Assembly: GCA_016295275.1 (NCBI GenBank) | Contig: JAEDLN010000022.1 | Span: 1 to 17,423, forward strand | Length of the DNA: 17,423 bases | Reading direction: 5' to 3' | Source: Kiritimatiellia bacterium | GTDB lineage: Bacteria > Verrucomicrobiota > Kiritimatiellia > RFP12 > UBA3636 | Shown: piece by piece, positions 7,943 through 14,563 of the stretch | Layout: each line of letters starts with the position of its first letter | How positions within the stretch are numbered: position 1 is the stretch's first letter | Position numbers and translations under genes: made by a program | Notes under the pieces: model-generated | Told to the model about the DNA's origin: nothing | Databases searched by the model: none | Seen by the model: only the letters and a program-made list of their open reading frames with translations

Positions 7943-9010
7943 CTATTCAAACGGAACGATCTGTTTGGTTGCCGCCGATTGATTGATCGCTTCCATGAGG
8001 CGCAGGACGCGGGCGACTTCGGGAATGGTGACCCGGATGTCCTGCAGACCGTCGATGGCGTCCATGACATTGCGGTAGAAATCGCGAATATCCGAATGGA
8101 CATGCGGGATCGGGAACGACTTGATCGTATCGTCGGTTCGGGGGGCCATGGTTTTGGTGAGCCCGGCGGCGGTACGAATCGGGACGGCATCGTTTTTGGA
8201 GCGATCGGTCACGCAAACGATTTCGCCTTGCGATCCTTCGGGTCCGCCCCAATCGACCGTTGCGGAGCCATCGCGTCCGAAGATATTCCAACGGGGTTTG
8301 CGGATAAAATGGCTTGTACCGACTTCCACGTGGAAGACGAGACCGGACTCGAAGGTCAAATCGGTATAGAATCCGTCATCGACGAGTTCGTTTGTAACAT
8401 GGTCGACGGTAGCGTAGACGATTTTCAGCGGCTCGTGGATCATTTGGAGCGCCTGATCAAGCAGATGTACGCCCCAGTCGAGAATCATGCCGCCGCCGTG
8501 TTTGGGTTCCTGACGCCAATCGCCGGGGATGCCGCGGCAACCGAGGACGGAAGATTCGATTCGGAAGACGGGACCGAGAGTACCCGCTTCGATAATATTG
8601 CGAGCCGTAAGATAATCTTCGTCCCAACGGCGGTTTTGGTGGACCGTCAGGAGCATTCCGGTGGCATCGGAGACGGCCGCCATTGCCGCGAAATCGGCAC
8701 TGGAAAGCGTTACTGGCTTTTCGCAGACGACGTTTTTCCCGGCACGGAGGGCTTTGATTGCGAGCGGCTTGTGAAGATCGTTGGGGGTTGCGATGGTTAC
8801 GATGTCGAGGTTGGGATCCGCCAACATAGCCTCATAGCTAGGATATGGCGTGATACCATGTTCGCGTGCGAATTGTTGCCGTTCTTCGCGAATATCATAG
8901 CTGCCGACGAGATGGAGATTCTCGATTTTGGAGATGGTTTCGCGATGCCAGTTGCCCATACCGCCCAAACCGCAGATTGCGATATTGAATTGGCGTTTAT
9001 CTGTGCTCAT
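7943..9010 (-). CDS. Gfo/Idh/MocA family oxidoreductase
   Basis: A 355-residue NAD(P)-dependent sugar or sugar-derivative dehydrogenase of normal family length. The N-terminal Rossmann fold shows CGLGGMGNWH (13-22), TIATPND and the cofactor-contacting CEKP motif (96-99, lysine K98). The C-terminal alpha/beta domain contains GGGMILDWGVHLLDQ, where D178 and H182 fit the usual catalytic Asp-x3-His. No signal peptide (Tat or Sec) is present, so it is cytoplasmic. Substrate cannot be read from the sequence; the family oxidises inositols, glucose, amino sugars and related compounds. It is transcribed divergently from the iclR-GH10-RraA-SDR operon across a 957-base gap and is a likely partner of it. 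A weak GAG lies six bases before the start. Confidence 0.93.
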   Translation of the reverse strand: MSTDKRQFNIAICGLGGMGNWHRETISKIENLHLVGSYDIREERQQFAREHGITPYPSYEAMLADPNLDIVTIATPNDLHKPLAIKALRAGKNVVCEKPVTLSSADFAAMAAVSDATGMLLTVHQNRRWDEDYLTARNIIEAGTLGPVFRIESSVLGCRGIPGDWRQEPKHGGGMILDWGVHLLDQALQMIHEPLKIVYATVDHVTNELVDDGFYTDLTFESGLVFHVEVGTSHFIRKPRWNIFGRDGSATVDWGGPEGSQGEIVCVTDRSKNDAVPIRTAAGLTKTMAPRTDDTIKSFPIPHVHSDIRDFYRNVMDAIDGLQDIRVTIPEVARVLRLMEAINQSAATKQIVPFE

Positions 9011-9060
9011 AAATGCTCGACGATGATCGAATAAAGATTGGTTGATTCCATGATTTTTTT

Positions 9061-9081
9061 TGGAACATGCGATTGGTTCCA
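9061..9081. promoter_or_regulatory. Inverted repeat in the oxidoreductase leader, possible operator
   Basis: TGGAAC and GTTCCA form a perfect inverted repeat with a nine-base spacer. It lies just downstream of the predicted start of the minus-strand transcript (about 9092). A further half-site, GATTCCA, is at 9044-9050. Position and symmetry fit a repressor site; the binding protein is unknown, with the neighbouring IclR as the first candidate. Confidence 0.4.
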
Positions 9082-9098
9082 GTGCATGAAACGGGCAA

Positions 9099-9128
9099 AT
9101 TGTAGCGCACTCGTCCCATTGGAATCAA
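9099..9128 (-). promoter_or_regulatory. Candidate promoter of the Gfo/Idh/MocA gene
   Basis: On the minus strand TTGATT (9128-9123, four of six) and TACAAT (9104-9099, five of six) are 18 bases apart. The predicted start near 9092 gives a leader of about 80 bases. The -35 box is covered by the perfect inverted repeat at 9121-9136. Confidence 0.5.
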
Positions 9129-9136
9129 GCGATTCC
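9121..9136. promoter_or_regulatory. Perfect inverted repeat over the -35 box, possible operator
   Basis: GGAATC and GATTCC are perfectly symmetrical with the four-base spacer AAGC. The site overlaps the predicted -35 box of the oxidoreductase gene. The same GATTC/GAATC half-site bounds the imperfect palindrome at the iclR promoter (9938-9963), which suggests one regulator could act on both divergent genes. Confidence 0.4.
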
Positions 9137-9192
9137 TGGGCGGCGGGGGCGTTGGCGCGTGGGGAAAATAAGGTGGTAGGTGGAAACAGACG

Positions 9193-9282
9193 CCGCGCCC
9201 TGCGCGGGCCGGGAGCCCCGGCAGGCGGTAGGGGGCGCACGGAGACGCCCCCTGCAAAACTCTCAGCGTGTGCTACTTGCCA
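9193..9282 (+). repeat. Conserved repeat module, copy 1
   Basis: This module recurs at 16975-17046. It contains a CCGCGC/GCGCGG hairpin with loop CCT, an AGC-loop hairpin found only in this copy (9208-9222), a GGGGGCG/CGCCCCC hairpin with an eight-base loop, and a 29-base less GC-rich tail (9254-9282) that begins GCAAAACTCTCAG and ends CTACTTGCCA. Over 9231-9282 the copies differ at one of 52 positions. The tail can pair its own ends (GCAA with TTGC) around a small AGC/GCT stem. Function is unknown. Confidence 0.8.
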
Positions 9283-9633
9283 AGCCGCCTGCGGCGAGGG
9301 GGGGATGGGGCGTGCGGCAAGGGCGCCATTGATGGCGCCCCACAATCGAAGCGCGGCGACGGCGCGCGAGGGGCGCGGCGGCGGGGCGGGGGATGCGAAG
9401 CCGCGCACCGCGGTGGCGAGCCGCCACGGGGCGTGGCGCGGTGCGCGGTGCGTGAGAATTTCGCGGGCGACGGTGCGCCACCGCGGGCGTAATGGCGGTA
9501 GGGCGCGAGCTGGGAGGCCCGGCGACCGACCATCGCGCCGCACGGGTAATGAGCGGGTGTAATGCGCGGTGCGCACAATGGGACGCGGGCGATGGAGCGG
9601 AGCGCACGGGAGGTGCGCGCGGCGACGGGAGCG

Positions 9634-9717
9634 GGATGCCAAGCCGCGCACCGCGCCGATGGCGCGGCGGCGCGATGGGGACATCGCGCCCTACCGCAAC
9701 GGGACACGAGCCACGGG
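9634..9717 (+). repeat. 84-bp direct repeat, copy 1
   Basis: This unit is repeated at 9746-9829 with a 112-base period and about two mismatches, and its first part recurs at 17372-17423. It carries two adjacent perfect hairpins: CCGCGCC/GGCGCGG around GAT (9651-9667) and GGCGCGATG/CATCGCGCC around GGGA (9669-9690). The conserved linker CTACCGCAACGGG follows. Confidence 0.85.
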
Positions 9718-9745
9718 ACCGAGCCACGGGGCATGGCGAGGGGCA

Positions 9746-9829
9746 GGATGCAAAGCCGCGCACCGCGCCGATGGCACGGCGGCGCGATGGGGACATCGCG
9801 CCCTACCGCAACGGGACACGAGCCACGGG
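9746..9829 (+). repeat. 84-bp direct repeat, copy 2
   Basis: Second copy of the unit at 9634-9717. The second hairpin (9781-9802) is perfect. The first (9763-9779) has one C-A mismatch caused by a G-to-A change at 9776. Confidence 0.85.
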
Positions 9830-9907
9830 GACGGCCGCGTGGCGCATGCCGTGGGACGCGGCGATGGTGTGCATAAAACGGGGGGAAAGGAAAATCGGAA
9901 GGGTTGG

Positions 9908-9936
9908 TTGACAGCGGGTAAAAATTAGGACATAAT
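9908..9936 (+). promoter_or_regulatory. Promoter of the iclR-GH10-RraA-SDR operon
   Basis: A consensus TTGACA (9908-9913) and CATAAT (9931-9936, five of six) are separated by exactly 17 bases. Transcription should start near 9943, about 25 bases before the iclR start codon. It lies in an AT-rich stretch immediately after the GC-rich repeat block. The predicted fucU promoter has the same -10 box and spacing. Confidence 0.75.
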
Positions 9937-9937
9937 C

Positions 9938-9963
9938 GATTCATATTCTGAATGAAAAGAATC
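9938..9963. promoter_or_regulatory. Imperfect palindrome at the iclR start site, possible autoregulatory operator
   Basis: GATTC (9938-9942) and GAATC (9959-9963) bound a 26-base imperfect palindrome, and TTCAT/ATGAA form a nested perfect repeat at 9940-9956. It overlaps the predicted transcription start and short leader of iclR. IclR-family repressors commonly bind such palindromes and control their own gene, so this is a good but untested operator candidate. Confidence 0.42.
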
Positions 9964-9967
9964 AAAT

Positions 9968-10747
9968 ATGAACCTTCCAAATACCATTCCCGCTGTCGAG
10001 AAATCGATTGCAATGCTTCTGTATCTCAGCACGCATGAACTTGGAGCCACGCGCACGGAGCTTGCGACTGCGTTAGGGGTGACGCGCAGCACTTGCTATC
10101 GGATCATGCAGACGCTTTTGGGGGCGGATTTCATTCGCAAGAACGAATCCAACCGGTATGAGCTTTCGAACGGATTGCTGCCGATTGCGCGCAAGGTAAC
10201 CATGGCGACGGACCGGTTTTCGAAGATGCTTCCGATTTTGGAAGATCTCGCAAAGGATACGGGGCTTTGCTGCAAGCTGTCGATCCGGCAGGGGGATTCG
10301 CAGTTGCCGATTTTACGGGCGGAATCGCCTCGTCTGGTATCGGTTTCCAGCAAGATCGGCGTTCGGTTTCCGGTTATTGAAGGATCGGTCGGCGCGGCGC
10401 TTTTGTCGGATACTCCGGAATCGATGGTCCGTCTATTGGCATTGCAGTGCAAAGTTGTCGTTCCGGAGAGCGGAAACACCGAGCTTGTGATGGAGGGAAT
10501 TTCTCAGATCAAGAAGAAAGGCTATTGTTTCAATCCCGGAAACAATCGTTGGAATATCGATGCGATGTCCGTTCCGGTTTACGGGTCCGAAAAGAAAGTA
10601 GCCGCCGCATTGACGCTATTGGGAAGCAAGGAGGATTTTTCGGAGGCCGGGGAAGCTCGTTTGGCGAAGCGCCTCATTCGGGCCTCCAGGGATTGCAGCA
10701 GTCTTCTTGTGGCATCTGCGCGCATCAATCGCATTTCCAACCGATAG
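9968..10747 (+). CDS. IclR family transcriptional regulator
   Basis: A 259-residue DNA-binding regulator of normal family length. The N-terminal winged helix-turn-helix covers about residues 8-70, with the helix-turn-helix itself near 27-48 (ATRTELATALGVTRSTCYRIM). The C-terminal effector-binding domain (about 78-250) shows the expected FPVIEGSVGAALLS and a GYCFNPGNNRWNIDAMSVPVY stretch. Members usually sense a small catabolic acid or sugar breakdown product. It is the first gene of the GH10-RraA-SDR operon, behind a near-consensus promoter and a palindrome, so autorepression with substrate induction of the operon is the simplest model. No clear Shine-Dalgarno precedes the ATG at 9968; the leader is A-rich. 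The effector is unknown. Confidence 0.93.
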   Translation: MNLPNTIPAVEKSIAMLLYLSTHELGATRTELATALGVTRSTCYRIMQTLLGADFIRKNESNRYELSNGLLPIARKVTMATDRFSKMLPILEDLAKDTGLCCKLSIRQGDSQLPILRAESPRLVSVSSKIGVRFPVIEGSVGAALLSDTPESMVRLLALQCKVVVPESGNTELVMEGISQIKKKGYCFNPGNNRWNIDAMSVPVYGSEKKVAAALTLLGSKEDFSEAGEARLAKRLIRASRDCSSLLVASARINRISNR

Positions 10748-10793
10748 GTACTCTCCCAATCGTTTTTTCGACTCATTCAAAAGGAATTTCACG

Positions 10794-12281
10794 ATGACGA
10801 CATACAAACGTCCAACTGTAACCGAGGCGGAGATTCAAGCCGTCCTTTCTGCAACGTATCGCGAGAAATGGAATGACGGCGTTCAGCGGAAAATCGATGC
10901 CGACATTGAAAAGAACCGCAAAGCGGACGGTCTTTTCCGTCTGCCGCAGGATGCCGCAGGCCGACCGGTCCGGGTGGAGCAGGTTTCGAGCGATTTCATC
11001 TATGGCGCGCATATTTTCAATTACAATCAGTTAGGCGATCCGGAGTCGAACCGCAGGTATCGCGAGTTGTACGGCGAGCTGTTCAATTCGGCGACGATTG
11101 CCTTTTATTGGAAAACGCTCGAGCCGGTGGAAGGCCATCCGCGGTTTGAGACCTCGTATTGCGACACGGAGGCGTTTTGGAACCAGTGCAAGGATCCGAA
11201 ATCCCAGCCGCATTGGCGGCGTCCCTCCACGGACATGGTAGTGGAGTTCTGTCGTTCGAAGGGGATTCGGTTGCATGGCCACACATTGGTTTGGGGCAAC
11301 AATACCTGGCAGTATCCGGATTGGCTCATCAACAAGATTCCGTTCGATTATCTTGCGAAAGCGAAGCTTGAGCGCGGAGTATACGGGCGTCTTCCCGGCG
11401 GCTATGCGGGCGAGCCCTTTCAGGATATGACGGCGGAGGAGATGGCGGATGCGCTGCCGACGTTTACGGATCAGCTCCACAGCATCTTTTTCCGCCATGT
11501 ATCGGAGATCCTGCTTCGGTACGGAACGAAGATTTCGAGTTGGGACGTGGTCAACGAGAGTGCGACCGACTTCGAGCATGGCGTGATGGTCCCCGGCTCA
11601 CGGCTCTGTAAGAGTTGGTATGGACCAATGCCGGGGGATTACACCTACCGGTTCTTCAAGATTGCGGAAAGTCTTCTGCCGGCGTCGTCGAAGTTGAACA
11701 TCAACGACTACAATCTGAGTCCGGCCTACAATGCGCAGGTCAAGGATTTGATTGAGCGCGGTTGCAAGGTCGACATTGTGGGCACGCAGATGCATCTGTT
11801 CAATCCGCAGGAATGCAAGGACATTGCGGACGGAAAGGATTCGCATCTCGATCCGGATCGGGTTTGGTCGCTGTACGAACGGCTGGGACAAACGAATCGA
11901 CCGATTCACCTGTCGGAAATCACGATTACATCGCCGGGCGAGGGGTTGCAGGGAGAGATTATCCAGGCTGCCATTCTGCGCAACATGTATCGGATCTGGT
12001 TCTCGTTGAAACCGATGATGGGAATCACCTGGTGGAATGTGGTGGATGACTGCGGCGCACCCGGAGAGCCCTCGATATCGGGCATTTTCAAGCGCAACAT
12101 GGAGCCGAAGCTCGCCTACTTTGCGATGAAGGATCTCATTTGCAAAGAATGGCGCACGAATCTCACGGTGGAAGCGGATTCGGACGGGCAGATCGGCTTC
12201 CGCGGTTTTCGCGGCGACTACCGTCTCTCTTGGACGACGGCCGATGGCGTCGAGCAGAGCAAAACCGTTCATCTCTCCTAA
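10794..12281 (+). CDS. GH10 family endo-1,4-beta-xylanase-like enzyme, cytoplasmic
   Basis: A 495-residue family 10 glycoside hydrolase. Such enzymes cut beta-1,4-xylan or xylo-oligosaccharides with retention of configuration. Key blocks of the TIM barrel are present: GHTLVWGNNTWQYPDW (162-177), the acid/base E255 in WDVVNE, LNINDYNL (301-308), TQMH (331-334), the nucleophile E375 in IHLSEITI, and ITWWNV (411-416). The usual TELD-type nucleophile motif is LSEIT here. After the barrel a short beta-rich tail contains GFRGDYRLSW. There is no signal peptide, so it should act inside the cell on imported oligosaccharides. The frame is open to 10707, but the ATG at 10794 has AAGGA eight bases upstream. 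It lies 46 bases after iclR with no terminator between, so the two are co-transcribed. Confidence 0.9.
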   Translation: MTTYKRPTVTEAEIQAVLSATYREKWNDGVQRKIDADIEKNRKADGLFRLPQDAAGRPVRVEQVSSDFIYGAHIFNYNQLGDPESNRRYRELYGELFNSATIAFYWKTLEPVEGHPRFETSYCDTEAFWNQCKDPKSQPHWRRPSTDMVVEFCRSKGIRLHGHTLVWGNNTWQYPDWLINKIPFDYLAKAKLERGVYGRLPGGYAGEPFQDMTAEEMADALPTFTDQLHSIFFRHVSEILLRYGTKISSWDVVNESATDFEHGVMVPGSRLCKSWYGPMPGDYTYRFFKIAESLLPASSKLNINDYNLSPAYNAQVKDLIERGCKVDIVGTQMHLFNPQECKDIADGKDSHLDPDRVWSLYERLGQTNRPIHLSEITITSPGEGLQGEIIQAAILRNMYRIWFSLKPMMGITWWNVVDDCGAPGEPSISGIFKRNMEPKLAYFAMKDLICKEWRTNLTVEADSDGQIGFRGFRGDYRLSWTTADGVEQSKTVHLS

Positions 12282-12335
12282 GTTGCCAACGATCCTTTTC
12301 CTTCCATTTCAAAAAATCAACAAAGAAAGCACGAT

Positions 12336-13091
12336 ATGCCATCTCTTCAAGATATGCGTCAAAAGGCAAAAGAAGCCGGACTGATGAAACTCGACCGACT
12401 CATTGCCGCCCGTCAGCACATTCCGTCTGCGGAGTTTCCGATTCCGGTTCGGGAGCTTTGCGAACGGTATGAGAAGTTGTATACGGGATGTGTCAACGAC
12501 GTACTGCGCGAGTACACGCTGTTGAATCAAGCTCTTCCGGGAACGATCAAGCCGCTTCGCGACGATCTTACGGTTTGCGGAGAGGCGTTTACCGTAAAGT
12601 CGGCGCCGAATGTGATGATCGAGGGCGAAATGACCTTTCGCGCGCAGATGCTCGACGATTTCAAACCGGAAGGCGTTGTCGTCTGGGATACGTCCGGGGA
12701 TACGGAAGCCTCTCTTTGGGGCGGTGTCATGACGGCTACGGCGATCACGAAAGGGATTCGCGGGGCGGTGATATCGGGCGGCATCCGCGATACGAAGCAG
12801 ATCTTGGACCAGAATTTTCCGGTCTACTACAAGTATCGAACCAGCAATGGTTCGCTTGGGCGTTGCATGATCACGCATTATCAGGTCCCGATTCTCATTG
12901 GCAAGGTTACGGTACGTCCGGGCGACATTATTTTCGGCGACATTGACGGCGTCATCTGCATTCCGCGTGAAATCGCCTACGATGTCCTTCTGCGTGCGGA
13001 AGGAATCGAGCGCAACGAAGTCGACATCTTTTCGTGGGTCCATCAAGGCGACACGATTTCGCAGATTATCGAAAAGGGCGGATATTTTTAG
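12336..13091 (+). CDS. RraA-like / 4-hydroxy-2-oxoacid aldolase family protein
   Basis: A 251-residue member of the RraA/HMG-CHA aldolase superfamily (COG0684, often mislabelled demethylmenaquinone methyltransferase). The superfamily core is clear: SLWGGVMTATAITKGIRGAVISG with the paired R151-D152 of GGIRDTKQI, which bind substrate and metal in characterised aldolases, and the GDIDGVICIP block (201-210). Known relatives cleave 4-hydroxy-4-methyl-2-oxoglutarate or related acids to pyruvate; RraA itself inhibits RNase E. Its place between a GH10 enzyme and a dehydrogenase favours a metabolic role on a sugar-derived keto acid, which is inference. It starts 54 bases after the GH10 gene with only a weak purine-rich ribosome site. 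Confidence 0.85.
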   Translation: MPSLQDMRQKAKEAGLMKLDRLIAARQHIPSAEFPIPVRELCERYEKLYTGCVNDVLREYTLLNQALPGTIKPLRDDLTVCGEAFTVKSAPNVMIEGEMTFRAQMLDDFKPEGVVVWDTSGDTEASLWGGVMTATAITKGIRGAVISGGIRDTKQILDQNFPVYYKYRTSNGSLGRCMITHYQVPILIGKVTVRPGDIIFGDIDGVICIPREIAYDVLLRAEGIERNEVDIFSWVHQGDTISQIIEKGGYF

Positions 13092-13115
13092 TCGAGGCGC
13101 ATAGTGGAAACGTCA

Positions 13116-13898
13116 ATGACACAGAGTTTTTCGTTGCGTGGACGAACGGCGTTCGTGACGGGCTCGAGTCGCGGCATCGGGCGTGCGATTGCGTTTGCTC
13201 TGGCACGTGCGGGGGCGTCCGTTCTGTTTCACGGTTCGCGCGAATCGGACGCGCTCCGTTCTGCGGTGGAGGAGGCTCGGGCGTTTTTCGGAGAAGGCGA
13301 AGATACGCCGGCGATTGCCTCTGTAACGGCGGATTTGGGGGATGACGCCGCTTTGTGTGCGCTGCCCTCTGCCATTGCGGCGCTTGGCTTTTCCTCGCCC
13401 GACATTTTGGTTCTCAATGCGTCCCATCAATCGTATGCGACGATTGCGGACTATACGCCGGAGCTTTTCGATCGGCATTTCCATACAAATGTCGGTGCGG
13501 CCTGCCGTCTGATAGGGCTGTTTGCGCCGGCGATGAAGAAGCGGCATTGGGGGCGGATTGTAGGAATCGGCAGTGTCAATCAGATGCGCCCGGCCTCGCG
13601 GCTGGCGATCTATGCATCGACGAAGGCGGCGCTCGACAATCTTCTGCTCGGTGCGGCGAAGGCGTATGCGGCGGATGGCATAACGGTCAACGACATTGTT
13701 CCCGGGGTCATCTATACGGATCGCAATCATGCGGCGCTGAGCAACGAAGACTTCCGTGCCAACGTCATCTCGCAGATTCCGGCGGGACGTCTAGGCACTC
13801 CGGAGGATATGGCGGGCATTGCCGTTGCGCTCTGCTCGGACGCCTGCTCGTATGTGACGGGCGCGTCCATTTCGGTTTCGGGAGGATTTCACCTCTAG
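13116..13898 (+). CDS. Short-chain dehydrogenase/reductase (SDR family)
   Basis: A 260-residue classical SDR oxidoreductase. It shows the cofactor motif TGSSRGIG, the LNAS structural motif in place of the usual NNAG, the catalytic Ser-Tyr-Lys set S153, Y166 and K170 (YASTK), and a typical C-terminal GRLGTPEDMAGIAVALCSD...YVTGASISVSGG. Closest in style to 3-oxoacyl-ACP reductases and sugar-acid or polyol dehydrogenases; the operon favours a sugar substrate. It is 24 bases after the RraA-like gene and ends the operon. I chose the ATG at 13116, with GGAA upstream. A GTG at 13104, preceded by GAGG, would add four residues and cannot be excluded. A strong terminator follows. Confidence 0.9.
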   Translation: MTQSFSLRGRTAFVTGSSRGIGRAIAFALARAGASVLFHGSRESDALRSAVEEARAFFGEGEDTPAIASVTADLGDDAALCALPSAIAALGFSSPDILVLNASHQSYATIADYTPELFDRHFHTNVGAACRLIGLFAPAMKKRHWGRIVGIGSVNQMRPASRLAIYASTKAALDNLLLGAAKAYAADGITVNDIVPGVIYTDRNHAALSNEDFRANVISQIPAGRLGTPEDMAGIAVALCSDACSYVTGASISVSGGFHL

Positions 13899-13920
13899 GG
13901 AGCAGAATCATCGTTGCCGC

Positions 13921-13961
13921 AATGCCGGGCATTCCGAGAACGGATGTCCGGCATTTTTTTT
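13921..13961 (+). terminator. Terminator of the iclR-GH10-RraA-SDR operon
   Basis: A long stem (13921-13936 with 13941-13955, starting AATGCCGG and with one G-T pair and one bulged T) closes on the loop AGAA and runs into eight T residues (13954-13961). It ends the plus-strand operon. The minus-strand cyclo-ligase gene converges on it, but no T-run exists on that strand, so termination from that side should be weaker. Confidence 0.88.
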
Positions 13962-13967
13962 GGGGGC

Positions 13968-14549
13968 TTAGAGAACGAAGAGAGCGTCCATCCGGACATC
14001 GTGCGGTTCTTCGGGGAGCGGCGTTTCGGAGATTTGCCAAGAGAAAACGAGGCCTGCGACGATCGCGGATGGGGAACGACCGGCGAGGAGCCGATCGATA
14101 AAACCGCGACCGTGGCCGAGGCGCGTACCGCGGCGGTCAAACAGGAGACCCGGGAGCAGGAACAAATCGATTTCGGAAGTTGGAATGGCGCTGCCGTCCG
14201 GCTCCGGGATGCCAAGCAAACCCGGAGAAAGCCGATCCATGCCGGTGAATGCGGCCCAGCGATAGACGCCGCCATCTGCGTGCGGCGAGGGGGCATCGGG
14301 GGAGTCCGGGATCCAATGCGGCAAGGCGACAATCCGACCGGATGCCTGCGCTGCCGCGATGATATCTTCGGTAGGCGGTTCGACGCCGAATGGAACAGTC
14401 AGCGCAACGGTCTTTGCGTGTTTCCAGTACGGAGAAGCGCAAACGGCGTCGAGAAAGGAAGGTCTCGGATCGTTTTGATGGGCTTTGCGCAGAGCGCGCG
14501 CGGCGCGGCGGTTCTGTTGTTTTGCCGCGAGGACATCCGAAGCGTCCAT
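13968..14549 (-). CDS. 5-formyltetrahydrofolate cyclo-ligase
   Basis: A 193-residue cytoplasmic folate enzyme that uses ATP to convert 5-formyl-tetrahydrofolate to 5,10-methenyl-tetrahydrofolate, recycling a storage or inhibitory folate. The family signature is clear near residues 131-154: FLLPGLLFDRRGTRLGHGRG followed by FIDRLL, corresponding to the usual PG.aFd..G.RlG.G.GyYDr, with FI in place of YY. An N-terminal basic helix (KQQNRRAARALRKA) contributes to ATP binding in relatives. The frame runs upstream to 14750 but overlaps the outer-membrane gene; the ATG at 14549 gives the family length and lies 14 bases after that gene's stop, so they are co-transcribed. No clear Shine-Dalgarno. Its gene ends six bases from the convergent terminator's T-run. 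Confidence 0.88.
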   Translation of the reverse strand: MDASDVLAAKQQNRRAARALRKAHQNDPRPSFLDAVCASPYWKHAKTVALTVPFGVEPPTEDIIAAAQASGRIVALPHWIPDSPDAPSPHADGGVYRWAAFTGMDRLSPGLLGIPEPDGSAIPTSEIDLFLLPGLLFDRRGTRLGHGRGFIDRLLAGRSPSAIVAGLVFSWQISETPLPEEPHDVRMDALFVL

Positions 14550-14563
14550 TGAAACGGCTTCGT

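Larger units (their letters stand above)
9140..9890. repeat. GC-rich hairpin-repeat block between divergent genes
   Basis: About 750 bases of very GC-rich DNA with no credible gene; open frames here are arginine/alanine/proline-rich on all strands. It is made of short modules, many forming perfect hairpins with small loops. Examples (stem pairs/loop): 9193-9207 (6/CCT), 9208-9222 (6/AGC), 9231-9252 (7/eight bases), 9284-9295 (5/CT), 9321-9340 (9/TG), 9413-9427 (6/AGC), 9422-9438 (6/five bases), 9651-9667 (7/GAT) and 9669-9690 (9/GGGA). Modules are shared with the blocks at 1-175 and 16850-17423. The block lies between the promoters of the oxidoreductase and iclR. No T-runs follow the hairpins, so they are not ordinary terminators. 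Confidence 0.85.

Noticed and set aside
7979..9034. 351-codon plus-strand frame opposite the Gfo/Idh/MocA gene
   Set aside because: Antisense shadow of a gene with clear family motifs; its own translation matches nothing recognisable.
9189..9870. CRISPR array
   Set aside because: Repeats are not evenly spaced, there are no unique spacers of constant length, and no cas genes are nearby.
9140..9890. Transposon, MITE or retron
   Set aside because: No transposase or reverse transcriptase, no target-site duplication, and no pair of long terminal inverted repeats bounding the block.
9007..10013. Long minus-strand open frames across the GC-rich block (for example 9273-10013 and 9007-9684)
   Set aside because: The translations are runs of Arg, Pro, Ala, Ser and His with internal repetition that mirrors the DNA repeats, and one runs into iclR. 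High GC removes stop codons; no domain or ribosome site supports them.
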